Notes under the pieces: generated by a model
What the model saw: the letters and a program-made list of their open reading frames with translations, nothing else
Databases searched by the model: none
What the model was told of the DNA's origin: nothing
DNA from: Nitrosotalea sp.
GTDB taxonomy: Archaea; Thermoproteota; Nitrososphaeria; Nitrososphaerales; Nitrosopumilaceae
Direction: 5' to 3'
Length of the DNA: 42,569 nucleotides
Assembly: GCA_023252335.1 (NCBI GenBank)
Contig: JAJPEA010000003.1
Location: forward strand, 1 to 42,569
Shown here: piece by piece, positions 9,970 to 19,917 of the stretch
Layout of the letters: every line of letters begins with the position of its first letter
Position numbering within the stretch: the first letter of the stretch is position 1
Position numbers and translations under genes: made by a program

Positions 9970-10200
9970 TCAAGACGCATCTAAATCTCGCGGGTCAAGT
10001 TGTAGTGATTTATTGAAACACTCAATGGCCTCATCATATCTTCCTAGGCCTCGCAGGGCAACTCCTTTCTTGTTGAGCAGGTCAGGATTATTTGGTTCAA
10101 GTATTATTGCTTGCTCAAAACAACTCAATGCATTCTCAAAATCTCCTTCGGTGCTAAACTGGGTGCCTTTTTTGACAAGATCTGAGGTGTTTTCGTCCAC
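9970..10200 (-). CDS. Small TPR-repeat protein
   Basis: Two TPR motifs: GDFENALSCFEQAIILEPNNPDLLNKKGVALRGLGRYDEAIECFNKSLQLDP. Confidence 0.8.
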   Translation of the reverse strand: MDENTSDLVKKGTQFSTEGDFENALSCFEQAIILEPNNPDLLNKKGVALRGLGRYDEAIECFNKSLQLDPRDLDAS

Positions 10201-10229
10201 TGGTATAGTAATCTTGTTTCTGCCTTAAG

Positions 10230-11165
10230 TTACTTGCGGGATAAATTCATTGCAATTACTTCAGACATTAGTTTTGCAGCAACAGAAGCTGTGGCTCCAT
10301 TGTCATATGGTGGACACAATTCTACTATATCCATACACCTGATAGTATTACCTTCCAGTGCGTATATCATGTCAAATAATTCACGTGAGGTGATTCCCAT
10401 GGCCTCTGGATTGCCAACTCCTGGTGCAAATGCTGGGTCTAGTACATCCAAATCAATACTGACATAGATCTTGTCAAAAGTAGACATGAAGTCTTTGACC
10501 ATCTTTGGTCCTCTACCCTCCCTGATGTCCTTGTCTGTTACAACATTTACCTTGTGCTCTGTTTTGAACGCAAGTTCTTCTTTTACAAATGATCTTGCAC
10601 CAACATGCACAATGTTTTCAGCTCCTCGTTTTTCTATAATTCTTCTAAGGTATGCTGCATGGCTTAGTTTGATATCTGCATACTCGTCTCTTAAATCGTA
10701 ATGTGCATCAAATACAATGTATCCGGTTTCTTTTGGAAATGACATGTATGTGCCATATGTAATCAAGTGTTCTCCTCCTAAAATTATCATCTGCTTGTCT
10801 CTTGCTGCAAGCTCGGTGGTAATCTTTCCAATCATATCAAGCACTTCGGTTGCAACTACTGTGTGGTATGTATTTCCAAGGTCTTCTATGTTGACACTTT
10901 CCAAATCTACGTTAAATCTTGTTGAAAATATTTCTATATTGTTAAAGGCTTGTCGTACTGCATCTGGACCAAATCTTGTTCCAGGTCTAAATGAATGAGT
11001 CGAGTCAAAAGGAATTCCATAAACTATGGCAGATACTTCACCCTCTTCACTTGGGCTTGTTATCAGTGGATTTCGATTCATGTACAAGTCAAGAAAGCTC
11101 ATTTGTGTAAGGCTCATCATTTTGTTGTGGTATAATAATATTTCAAATCTTGATCTTTTTGGCAA
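10230..11165 (-). CDS. speB: Agmatinase/arginase family ureohydrolase (true start probably an internal Met)
   Basis: GGEHLITYG, DAHYDLRDEY, SIDLDVLDPAFAPGVGNPEAMGIT. Confidence 0.92.
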   Translation of the reverse strand: MPKRSRFEILLYHNKMMSLTQMSFLDLYMNRNPLITSPSEEGEVSAIVYGIPFDSTHSFRPGTRFGPDAVRQAFNNIEIFSTRFNVDLESVNIEDLGNTYHTVVATEVLDMIGKITTELAARDKQMIILGGEHLITYGTYMSFPKETGYIVFDAHYDLRDEYADIKLSHAAYLRRIIEKRGAENIVHVGARSFVKEELAFKTEHKVNVVTDKDIREGRGPKMVKDFMSTFDKIYVSIDLDVLDPAFAPGVGNPEAMGITSRELFDMIYALEGNTIRCMDIVELCPPYDNGATASVAAKLMSEVIAMNLSRK

Positions 11166-11296
11166 ATGAAAAATTGAGATTTTTGGATATGATGTGTCAA
11201 ACTATCATTTATTCTAAAATCCTCTATTTGGTGTGGAATTGAAAATAGTCTTTTTTCAGCAAGCAAAATTGTTCAGGTTTTGGATATTTGAAAAGT

Positions 11297-11503
11297 TTAG
11301 TTGCACATGACATTTCTTGCGATCAGACTACATTTTAGGTGAACCTGCTCATCGCTTGCCTTTCTACAGGTAGAACAGACAAACTGGTTTACCTCGCTAC
11401 ATACGGTGCAACGTTGGAATTCCTCCATTGTAACACCACAGTTTCTACATGAATCTTTTCGCATATATGTAATTTCTACAACTTTCTTTATAAATTTTAG
11501 CAC
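11297..11503 (-). CDS. Small zinc-binding protein
   Basis: CRNCGVTMEEFQRCTVCSEVNQFVCSTCRKASDEQVHLKC. Confidence 0.6.
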   Translation of the reverse strand: MLKFIKKVVEITYMRKDSCRNCGVTMEEFQRCTVCSEVNQFVCSTCRKASDEQVHLKCSLIARNVMCN

Positions 11504-11614
11504 TGATATACTTGATACATTAGTGTAAACATTTGAGCATTTTTAGGGTTTATACTCGATTTTAACGACTTTTTTGTGGTCAAAATCGATCAAAATGTTG
11601 ACAGTAAACCACAC

Positions 11615-14600
11615 TTATTTCCAGAAAAATTGGTCTAGTCCAGTCTGTTTTGGCTCGCCAATCAGGCTAGCAAAATCCAAGTCCATTGATGACAAAATCT
11701 GATCAAATGTACTTTCCATAAACTCCATGTATTTTGGAGTATCAATTTCATCAGGTCTTGCCATTTCCGTAGGTTTTACCCCTGGTTTGTTGATTATTTT
11801 GACATATGAAATAATGTCGCCTTTTTTTATCTCTCTTGTCTGCTCCAACTGTTTAGCAGCACGGATGTGTTGAGGGATGGTCTTGACATATTCTGCAGGA
11901 GACTTGCTAATCATTACGTTGAATGCAAGTTCTACAAGCGGAATCTGTCTTGCTTTTAATTTTTTTGCATATCCAGATATCATGTCACCAATCTTTGTTT
12001 TAGACTGGGTGAACTCTTGTTCATTTTGCACCTGCGATAATATTCCAAGTATTTCATAAAACAAATTTCTGATAAACGGAGGTGTATGAGATTTCTTTCC
12101 AGTCAGTCCTTTGACATCCACCTTGCCATCTTTTTGCACACCGAGATAGTTTTTCTTTCTCTTGCTAAACACAACATAACGATATTCCTTGTCCAAATCC
12201 AAATCTACACCAAATTCACTTTTTGCCCAGTCTACTACCTTGTGCACTTGATCTTGTGATGGTGCTTTTAAAAATAAAGAGTCAGTATTGTGCAATAAAA
12301 CATTGCCCAGTCCTCCACAAAAGTGATGATTTTTTGTTTCAAGATCATATACATATCCATTTATGTTAAATGTTTCAATTTTTTTAATAACGTCTGACTG
12401 TTTTATTCTTGGATCGTTTTTATCTTTGATTATTCGCAGTCTGCAAACATTTGACTTGTCATTTCTTATTTGTAATGAATATTCTAATCCAAGTTGTTCA
12501 AGGATTGTTATGACACCTGCCATTACAGTCTTGTGTATCTGATCAAGTATGGTCAATCCATTTACATCGGTATGTCCGTCGCCATCTAACATTCCATTAA
12601 TGAATGCCTTTTTTGCCTCAATGTTTGCGTTGATTATTGGCTGGGGAACAGCTTTTTGGTCTCCACGGTAGCAGAAAAGTCTGAAATAATCGACAAACAA
12701 TTTGTGCTCACCTTTTGGAACAAGTGCATATGTTGCAGAGCTTTTTCGTATGTCAATCAAGGTTGTTTCCAAAGCCAGGTGTTCTTGTATGATTTTTTGT
12801 GCTTTTTCCAGTATCTTCTTGTCTTGATTTACAAGTCTCCATGAATATTTGATGTTATTTTGATATGTGTACATGTTGCATGTGCCTTCTGCAACGAATA
12901 TTCCAAATAACCACCCAAGGTCTGGGTTTACATGGATTTTGGACTCTGCTTTGAACGGAATCAGATTTATCTTGTCGCCAACTTGAAGTGTTGAAGGTTT
13001 CACACTTTTTCCATTTATCACTAGGCTATGATCTTCGGTACACTCTACAAACCCTTTTCTGGTAAGAATCCTGTACCCTTTTTTCTTTACCTTGTGTCTG
13101 TATACGTATTTTATTTTTGTAAAACCTTTCTCTGTCAGAACATCAATGTCTCCAAATTTTCCATATCTTGAGCTGCTCACAGTTTTTGGCATCAATGATT
13201 CTATTGGAATCAAATCAATTGCTCCATCTTTTCTTCGAATTATTATCGGTGTGTCTGGTAATACACTGTCGCCGTACAATACATCAATTCCAAATGATTT
13301 GCATTTTTCGATTGTTTCCAAAATTGTAAATCTTCCAACTGCAGTTGTGGCTTCTGCAACAGGCAAACAATACAATGGGAATATTTCTGCGCCCATGACA
13401 CCATAGCTTGCATTCAAAATAACCTTGAGCGCTTGACTTACTACGGTATACAGTTGTTTTTGATCAGCAGAAAGATTTGGGTTTTTAGATAGACTCTTGT
13501 AATAATTCACACGCAAGTCCCGCAATGAACCAATTAGAGTAGCTGTTAGACCATTTTTCTTGGTACAAACCCAGTGTGTAGTGCCAGGTATTGTATTTGT
13601 TTTACATTCATCATGAATGCATCTTACTGTCTCATATGATAAATTTCTCACCTTGATTATGCTGGGGTACAGGCTTGCAAAGTCCATCACAGATACATTG
13701 AAGTGAATTCCTTCGGTGGGTTCAACCACTAGACCCCCGCGATATTTCTTGTCCTTTATGACTGCCTCTGTTGTTGCAGCCCCTGATTTTTGATCAAGTT
13801 CTTCTCTTCTTGGTATCAAATAGTTGTGTTTTCTATGTTCATAATAAAACAGACTTCGAATCCATTGCGATACACCCATTCTTGATATATCATCAATTGG
13901 CATGCGCCCAATTCTTGTTATGACAACAAGAAGATTCATCAACAAATCATTGTTAAAACTAGTAAGCTTTTGCGTAATTCTTGAATCGTTGAAACAATAA
14001 TTTGCCAACTCGTAAAGAGAAAGATCCTCCAGTTCTCCTTCATATTCTGTCTTGGATTCTTCAATTAGTCCTTCACAGATTGTGTTTAGTGAAAAATCAG
14101 TATACTTGTGAGAAAAGGCATAGATTTGAAATGAGCGATTAGAAAATGTCCTGTACAAATCAATGTGCACGCCTCTTTTTAGCGTAGCCGAGTCACGCAT
14201 CATTATCAAAGGTATTTCTTTTAGTGGAATCCCTAGTCTTTCTGCTCTATTATACATGAAAGGCATGTCAAATTCGTCTCCGTTGAAGGTTATAACAAAC
14301 GGATAATTTTCTAAAACCTTGAATGCGTCTCTTAGCATGTCTGCTTCCTTGTCTTCGTCATAGAAACTTATTTTGACATCCTTGGGTAGTTCATCAGTTC
14401 CCATTTGTAGTCCTGCACGCTTTAGTACAAAGACTGCCTTGTAGTCATCATTTGCACAAAATCCTATCGCAGTGATTTTTTTGTCTGCAATTTTGGGGTC
14501 TGGGATTCTTCCAGTCTCAGATTCCACCTCGATATCAAAGGTAATTCTTCGTATGTTGGGTATAGGTTGGTTGAGAAGATTTGCCCATTCGCTTATGTGG

Positions 14601-15148
14601 TTTTGAAATCCTTGCACGTCTATTATTCCGGTATTTGTTATCTTGTCAAATAGCAGACCTTTTAGTGCAAGCTGAACCTCGTCTGGTATTTGATACGAGT
14701 ATTCCTTGAGTTTACCATTCTCTATTGTATAATACCTGCCAACAATTAACGAATTGTCATAAAGATAATTTTCATAATATTTAATGTCTGATTCCCATGT
14801 ATCCATGGTGTTTCTTATGCTCTTGTCAGTCTGGGTGCCACCAATTGCAAGCGGATCTGTTACTGTAATTTTTGTCACATCAATCATTTTGTCTTTTAAC
14901 AAGTCTTCTCGCTTGATGCTTTCTAGTTTTAGCACATCAGTTCTGTTTGACAAAAATTTTAGTTCTTCTGGATCTAGTTTTGAATAGCAATATGGTTTGT
15001 GTCCAGTATTGTCAAACCAAATTTTTAGTGTCTGAGATTTTGGCTCATAAAATTTGAGTAACGCACATTTTTTTAGACCATCATATGCGGCAGAGACCAG
15101 TAATGCAGGTGACATGGTGGTTGTTACTTCTTCTATTGCACTTGACAT
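11615..15148 (-). CDS. polB: B-family DNA polymerase precursor interrupted by an in-frame intein
   Basis: Exonuclease FDIEVE...TFNGDEFDMPF; DFASLYPSII; KVILNASYGVMGAE; YGD//TDS; C-terminal PIP-box-like QTGLDQFF. Confidence 0.96.
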   Translation of the reverse strand: MSSAIEEVTTTMSPALLVSAAYDGLKKCALLKFYEPKSQTLKIWFDNTGHKPYCYSKLDPEELKFLSNRTDVLKLESIKREDLLKDKMIDVTKITVTDPLAIGGTQTDKSIRNTMDTWESDIKYYENYLYDNSLIVGRYYTIENGKLKEYSYQIPDEVQLALKGLLFDKITNTGIIDVQGFQNHISEWANLLNQPIPNIRRITFDIEVESETGRIPDPKIADKKITAIGFCANDDYKAVFVLKRAGLQMGTDELPKDVKISFYDEDKEADMLRDAFKVLENYPFVITFNGDEFDMPFMYNRAERLGIPLKEIPLIMMRDSATLKRGVHIDLYRTFSNRSFQIYAFSHKYTDFSLNTICEGLIEESKTEYEGELEDLSLYELANYCFNDSRITQKLTSFNNDLLMNLLVVITRIGRMPIDDISRMGVSQWIRSLFYYEHRKHNYLIPRREELDQKSGAATTEAVIKDKKYRGGLVVEPTEGIHFNVSVMDFASLYPSIIKVRNLSYETVRCIHDECKTNTIPGTTHWVCTKKNGLTATLIGSLRDLRVNYYKSLSKNPNLSADQKQLYTVVSQALKVILNASYGVMGAEIFPLYCLPVAEATTAVGRFTILETIEKCKSFGIDVLYGDSVLPDTPIIIRRKDGAIDLIPIESLMPKTVSSSRYGKFGDIDVLTEKGFTKIKYVYRHKVKKKGYRILTRKGFVECTEDHSLVINGKSVKPSTLQVGDKINLIPFKAESKIHVNPDLGWLFGIFVAEGTCNMYTYQNNIKYSWRLVNQDKKILEKAQKIIQEHLALETTLIDIRKSSATYALVPKGEHKLFVDYFRLFCYRGDQKAVPQPIINANIEAKKAFINGMLDGDGHTDVNGLTILDQIHKTVMAGVITILEQLGLEYSLQIRNDKSNVCRLRIIKDKNDPRIKQSDVIKKIETFNINGYVYDLETKNHHFCGGLGNVLLHNTDSLFLKAPSQDQVHKVVDWAKSEFGVDLDLDKEYRYVVFSKRKKNYLGVQKDGKVDVKGLTGKKSHTPPFIRNLFYEILGILSQVQNEQEFTQSKTKIGDMISGYAKKLKARQIPLVELAFNVMISKSPAEYVKTIPQHIRAAKQLEQTREIKKGDIISYVKIINKPGVKPTEMARPDEIDTPKYMEFMESTFDQILSSMDLDFASLIGEPKQTGLDQFFWK
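12287..13267 (-). mobile_element. Intein (327 aa) in PolB motif C, between YGD and TDS, with LAGLIDADG-type endonuclease motifs
   Basis: Starts SVLPDTPIIIRR; TEDHSLVI block B; LGWLFGIFVAEG and KKAFINGMLDGDG; ends NHHFCGGLGNVLLHN followed by T. Confidence 0.93.
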
Positions 15149-15155
15149 GATGCCA

Positions 15156-15692
15156 TCACTTGGGGGTCAGGTTGGCATCTGGTTCCTCAAGTAGAACCTT
15201 TATCCAATGATTTATCCTGTTCTTGTCCAAAACCACTACCTCCAATCCTGCATCGTGCAATAACCCATAATCTGTTTCAGGATAGCTGCCAAGACATACT
15301 ATTTTTTTAATTCCAATTGTAATTGCCATCTTGCTACACTCTAAACATGTGACAAATGTGGTATACAGAGTAGAGTTTTTTGTACCAGACCCTACTCCAA
15401 GTATTGCACAATGCATTATGGCATTTGCTTCAGCATGGTTACACAAGCATCTATCAAGGCCTTCACCTGAGGCAACTTTGCCTTCCATTCGAAGCTGACA
15501 CCTCTTACAACCCCCTTCAAAGCAATTTTTTACCCCTGGCGGTGTTCCGTTATAACCTGTAGCAATTTGCCTGTTTTCTCGTACAATTACTGCACCTACT
15601 TGTCTTGTAATACAATTTGATCGTAATTTTGCAAGCTCTGCTTGAAGCATGAAATACTCATCCCAGGTGGGGCGGTCAAACGATTTACTCAC
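15156..15692 (-). CDS. dCMP/cytidine deaminase family protein
   Basis: CNHAEANAIMHCA ... TFVTCLECSKMAI zinc motifs. Confidence 0.9.
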   Translation of the reverse strand: MSKSFDRPTWDEYFMLQAELAKLRSNCITRQVGAVIVRENRQIATGYNGTPPGVKNCFEGGCKRCQLRMEGKVASGEGLDRCLCNHAEANAIMHCAILGVGSGTKNSTLYTTFVTCLECSKMAITIGIKKIVCLGSYPETDYGLLHDAGLEVVVLDKNRINHWIKVLLEEPDANLTPK

Positions 15693-15815
15693 ATGGAAAC
15701 TGTATAATGCTCCAATATAAGATTACAAATTTTTGATGTGAAAAGGAAAGAAAGCAAAGCTCAACTCTTTGTTCCAAACAAGCTTTTTACCCAGATGATG
15801 ACAATTATGAATTAA

Positions 15816-17324
15816 TTGAGCGGTAATTTCGTAGAACACAAGTATATCAAAAAATCAAGCATAGAGCATAGGGATTATCAAGACAACTTGGCAAGACAGG
15901 CAATTGCGGAAAATTGTTTGATTGTGCTTCCAACAGGGCTTGGCAAAACTACTGTTGCATTGCATGTAATTGCAGAGTTTTTGTCAAGAGGAAAAGGCGG
16001 CGTCTTGTTTTTGGCTCCCACTCGAGTCTTGGCTCATCAGCATTACGAGTTTTTAAAAAATAATTTGCTAATTGATGACATTGCTCTTGTTACAGGAGAA
16101 GATTTGCTTGCAAAAAGAAAGAAGCTTTGGATTAACAGCATAATATGTGCAACTCCAGAAATTGTAAAAAATGATCTTGATAGACAGATTGTATCACCAG
16201 ATCAGTTTTCACTTGTGATATTTGATGAGGCACATAGAACTGTTGGTGATTACGCCTATTCGGGAATTGCAGAACGTTTTGCAAACATGAATGTTCGAAT
16301 AATCGGCATGACTGCCACCTTGCCAAGTGAGAAGCAAAAGGCAGAAGAAATGGTCAAGATATTAAAAATTGCAAGTATTGCCCAGAGGACCGAAGAGAGC
16401 CCAGATGTAAGCCCATATGTTCAACAAACAGACACGCAGTGGATTACAGTTGAACTTGGACCTGAGATGAAAGAGATCCAGGCTTTGATCAAAGCCACAC
16501 TTGATTCAAGATATCTAGAGCTCAAAAAACTCGGACTCAACCTTTCTGGAAATAGGTCCATGTCTGAACTTTTACGCGTAAGAGAATTTGTTTTAAGACA
16601 AAATAGAAGAGCTGCCAAGCCACTTTTTACTGCCATACGTCTCATTCACGCACTAAATGTGTTTGAATCCCATGGTGTAACATCTTTTCTTAGATTTTGT
16701 GAGAGAACTCTGGAGAAAAAAGGGGTTGGCATAAGAGATTTGTTTGAAAATGACATGAACTTTGGAAAAGCAGTAAGGCTTGCAAAACAAGCGCAAGAAA
16801 AAGGAATCGAGCATTCAAAAATAGAAAAACTAAAAGAAGTATTGCAGGACATTCCCGGAAAAGCACTTGTCTTTACAAGCTATAGGGATTCAGTTGATGT
16901 CATACATCAGAAATTAAATGAAATGGGAATCTCTGCCGGATTTTTAATTGGAAAAGCTGGCGAAACTGGCCTTAAACAAAAAAAACAGATAGAAACAATA
17001 CAAAAATTCCGTGATGGACAATACAAGGTGTTGATTGCCACACGTGTGGGAGAAGAGGGCCTTGACATTTCAGAAGTTAATCTTGTAGTGTTTTTTGATA
17101 ACGTCCCAAGCTCAATTCGATATGTTCAGAGAAAAGGTCGTACTGGAAGAAAGGATTATGGAAAACTAGTTGTGTTGATTGCAAAAGATACAACAGATGA
17201 GACGTATTACTGGATTGGAAAACGAAAGGTTATAGCTGCAAAGGGAATGGGTGAAAAAATGAACAAGTTTTTGGAACAACAAGAAACACCTACTGCAAAA
17301 AAAGGTCTGGACTCATTTTTCTAG
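15816..17324 (+). CDS. Hef-like SF2 helicase (helicase part only, TTG start)
   Basis: LPTGLGKTTVAL, FDEAHR, GMTATLPS, VLIATRVGEEGLDI, YVQRKGRTGR; C-terminal KKGLDSFF PIP-like motif. Confidence 0.92.
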   Translation: MSGNFVEHKYIKKSSIEHRDYQDNLARQAIAENCLIVLPTGLGKTTVALHVIAEFLSRGKGGVLFLAPTRVLAHQHYEFLKNNLLIDDIALVTGEDLLAKRKKLWINSIICATPEIVKNDLDRQIVSPDQFSLVIFDEAHRTVGDYAYSGIAERFANMNVRIIGMTATLPSEKQKAEEMVKILKIASIAQRTEESPDVSPYVQQTDTQWITVELGPEMKEIQALIKATLDSRYLELKKLGLNLSGNRSMSELLRVREFVLRQNRRAAKPLFTAIRLIHALNVFESHGVTSFLRFCERTLEKKGVGIRDLFENDMNFGKAVRLAKQAQEKGIEHSKIEKLKEVLQDIPGKALVFTSYRDSVDVIHQKLNEMGISAGFLIGKAGETGLKQKKQIETIQKFRDGQYKVLIATRVGEEGLDISEVNLVVFFDNVPSSIRYVQRKGRTGRKDYGKLVVLIAKDTTDETYYWIGKRKVIAAKGMGEKMNKFLEQQETPTAKKGLDSFF

Positions 17325-17395
17325 GATAATGTGGTTGTCTAATTTTAGATTCAAAATAAAATCACAGTTAAATATCATAGAAATACCACAGACTT

Positions 17396-18169
17396 TTGAT
17401 GAAGATCTTAAAAAACATAATTTTTCTAATCACTCTTCTAGTCATACCATCAATTGCACTTCCAATTTATGCTGATGACTCTGGAATTACTGCATCTACA
17501 AACAAGGATTCGTACCAACCAGGAGACAAGGTAATAATCAGCGGATCTGTTGGACAGATTGTAAACACCAATCCTGTAGATATCATTGTCAGAAGCCCCA
17601 TGGGAAATGTCTACGATGTGGGGCAGGTAAATCTGTTAAACAATCTATTTGTTCATGATTTTGTACTAAGTGATGACTCGGTAGGCGGCACATATACTGT
17701 CAATATCAAGTATGGCACTTCTTCAGGTCAGTTACATTTTGCATTAGATTCTGGAGCATTAAGTACGATTCCTGTCTTTGATAGCGAAATAAAAGTAAGG
17801 ACAAATGGTACAAACTTGGTAAAATATACCAATGTGGCATTATCAGCCAACAATACCATAAAAATTTCCATGGACACATCACAAATATCTGGCAATTCGG
17901 TAAACCAAGAATACCAAATTCCAAAAAAAGTAATTGATGCACCAGGAGGAAATATCATATTCAAGGTTGATGGAAACCAAATTCTGTGTTCTCAGAGCGA
18001 GACTGATACAATACGCATACTTGATTGTGCAATTCCTGCCAACTCTACAGACATTGAACTAGTCGGTACCACTGTAATTCCGGAATTTGGTCCACTCGCA
18101 GGTCTTGCAATATCAATATCAATAATTGCAGTCATTGTCTTGTCAAGGATTTCCAAAATTCACTTGTAG
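17396..18169 (+). CDS. Secreted surface protein with PEFG-CTERM sorting signal
   Basis: Signal peptide; C-terminal VIPEFGPLAGLAISISIIAVIVLSRISKIHL. Confidence 0.85.
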   Translation: MMKILKNIIFLITLLVIPSIALPIYADDSGITASTNKDSYQPGDKVIISGSVGQIVNTNPVDIIVRSPMGNVYDVGQVNLLNNLFVHDFVLSDDSVGGTYTVNIKYGTSSGQLHFALDSGALSTIPVFDSEIKVRTNGTNLVKYTNVALSANNTIKISMDTSQISGNSVNQEYQIPKKVIDAPGGNIIFKVDGNQILCSQSETDTIRILDCAIPANSTDIELVGTTVIPEFGPLAGLAISISIIAVIVLSRISKIHL

Positions 18170-18174
18170 ATACA

Positions 18175-18633
18175 TTACTTTTGCAAGTTATTCACAGTAA
18201 TACTATGTATCTTGTCTTTTAGATTTTGTATTAGAGTGTTGTATTTTGATATCTCTTTTTGTGACAAGTATTTTTCTTGTTCAAATTTTTTCACATGAGA
18301 CTCACATATCCAAAGAAATTCTAGATCATATGATATTGAATCATGAGAGTTGTTTTCTTCAATAGTGCCTGGATGTTCTTTTTCAAATTTTATCATTTCA
18401 GGTAGATGTTCTGCATTATTTCGTACTAGATTTAGAAATGAATCCAATTCTTTTTTCAAGGCCTTGTTGTCACGAATTTGTTGAGTCCAAACAGGTTTTG
18501 TCTTGTCATGATGTTCAAGTTCCTGATTTGACAAGTCAATCCCAAATGTGTCCAAAACATCCCTTGTTATTTCTTCTCTTACACTTTCTGACGTTTTTAT
18601 CAGGTTTTCTGTAGTATTGTCTCTTAGTCTCAT
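18175..18633 (-). CDS. Hypothetical charged helical protein
   Basis: 152-aa ORF. Confidence 0.6.
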   Translation of the reverse strand: MRLRDNTTENLIKTSESVREEITRDVLDTFGIDLSNQELEHHDKTKPVWTQQIRDNKALKKELDSFLNLVRNNAEHLPEMIKFEKEHPGTIEENNSHDSISYDLEFLWICESHVKKFEQEKYLSQKEISKYNTLIQNLKDKIHSITVNNLQK

Positions 18634-18784
18634 GTCTATTGGTCTAGTTGTATTGTGATACTATACTATGTCCAAATAATGTAACAAATTGGTTTAGAGA
18701 CTGTCTAGTGAACATGATGGAAACATAGAAAAAGGTTTTGTGGACGATTTTTCAAAAGATATTTAACATCTTAAAGAATCATGA

Positions 18785-19042
18785 GTGAACATGATTACGT
18801 ACATTCTTGCAACATGCATACCTGGAAATGAAAAAGAAGTTATACAAAAAATAAAGGAATTGCCAAATGTTGTTGAAGTAAATGGAATCATGGGCAAATA
18901 CGATATTTTTGTCAAGATTCAAGCCTCTGATGTGGCAAAAGTTGATTCCGCCATAGGAAAGGTACGAAGTGTCCCGCATGTTACTAGTACTGTATCCATA
19001 CCTGCAATTTACGGTCAGGGCGGAACTATAGACGACGAATAG
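18785..19042 (+). CDS. Stand-alone Lrp/AsnC ligand-binding (RAM) domain protein
   Basis: YILATCIPGNEKEVIQKIKELPNVVEVNGIMGKYDIFVKIQASD; no HTH. Confidence 0.85.
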   Translation: MNMITYILATCIPGNEKEVIQKIKELPNVVEVNGIMGKYDIFVKIQASDVAKVDSAIGKVRSVPHVTSTVSIPAIYGQGGTIDDE

Positions 19043-19106
19043 TCTGTTTCCAATTTCATATATCAATGCGGATAAAGATTATCTAGAATGATGCTGTACT
19101 TATCAC

Positions 19107-19505
19107 ATGACAAAAGTGATTGAGGTTGCAGATTCGGAAAGAATTGGACGAGTACCTGATAAAACTATTGTATTAATGTCGGGGGGGAAATTTTTGGAAC
19201 GAGGTCATATTGTACAAAATGTCGCACTTAACCTATACATTCAAGGCAAGGATGCACAACTTGGGCCATATTCTTTGATTACTGCACTTGTTGAGACCGA
19301 CAAGGGGGTGATAGAAATGACATATGATGAGGGGTATAGAGGCGAAAATGCCATAGAAGAGGCAACAGCATTTCTTACATCACACCTTGGCATTTCTGCC
19401 CTAATACTAAGATCAATTATCCAGCTTGATCAATCTATGAATAAAAATAATTTAATCATACTAGAATCACGTGATCAAGAAGAAGAGGAATTTTATGAAG
19501 TTTGA
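19107..19505 (+). CDS. Hypothetical protein
   Basis: 132-aa ORF. Confidence 0.65.
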   Translation: MTKVIEVADSERIGRVPDKTIVLMSGGKFLERGHIVQNVALNLYIQGKDAQLGPYSLITALVETDKGVIEMTYDEGYRGENAIEEATAFLTSHLGISALILRSIIQLDQSMNKNNLIILESRDQEEEEFYEV

Positions 19506-19638
19506 ACGAAAACCAATTGTATTTACTCCAACTTGTGCCATGTGCGGAAAACCCGTAAAGGAACACACTCAAGAACAGATAAGATCATGTACTGATGAGA
19601 GACGCAAATCTCATGTGCAAACTAATGAATCTGCGTGA
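19495..19638 (+). CDS. 47-aa putative zinc-finger micro-protein (MKFERKPIVFTPTCAMCGKPVKEHTQEQIRSCTDERRKSHVQTNESA)
   Basis: ATG-to-TGA ORF overlapping the previous gene; CxxC-x6-H-x7-C. Confidence 0.55.
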   Translation: MKFERKPIVFTPTCAMCGKPVKEHTQEQIRSCTDERRKSHVQTNESA

Positions 19639-19685
19639 GATACATTGGTTAGATACAACTAGTTCCTCCTGATACATACATTCGT

Positions 19686-19904
19686 GTGAAAAAAGGACTG
19701 CAAGGAGATCATGTTGTATCACAATATCCTTCGTTTCATGAATCAATGTATGATTCGTTTGAAATAATATCTCTGAATGGTAAAGTTGCAATATATTATT
19801 ACAAAAATGGCACACTTGAAGTAGATGGAGATGACAAGAATTCGTTTTTTCGTAGCATAATACGTCAAGTTAACAAACTTGTTTCAAGAAAAGAGTATCT
19901 GTGA
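19686..19904 (+). CDS. Hypothetical small protein (GTG start)
   Basis: 72-aa ORF. Confidence 0.45.
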   Translation: MKKGLQGDHVVSQYPSFHESMYDSFEIISLNGKVAIYYYKNGTLEVDGDDKNSFFRSIIRQVNKLVSRKEYL

Positions 19905-19917
19905 CATTAAGAATTAT

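Noticed and set aside
18707-18795. Direct repeat AGTGAACATGAT at 18707-18718 and 18784-18795
   Set aside because: Only 12 bp with two copies; the second includes the Lrp-type gene start, so chance or a minor local duplication is enough to explain it.
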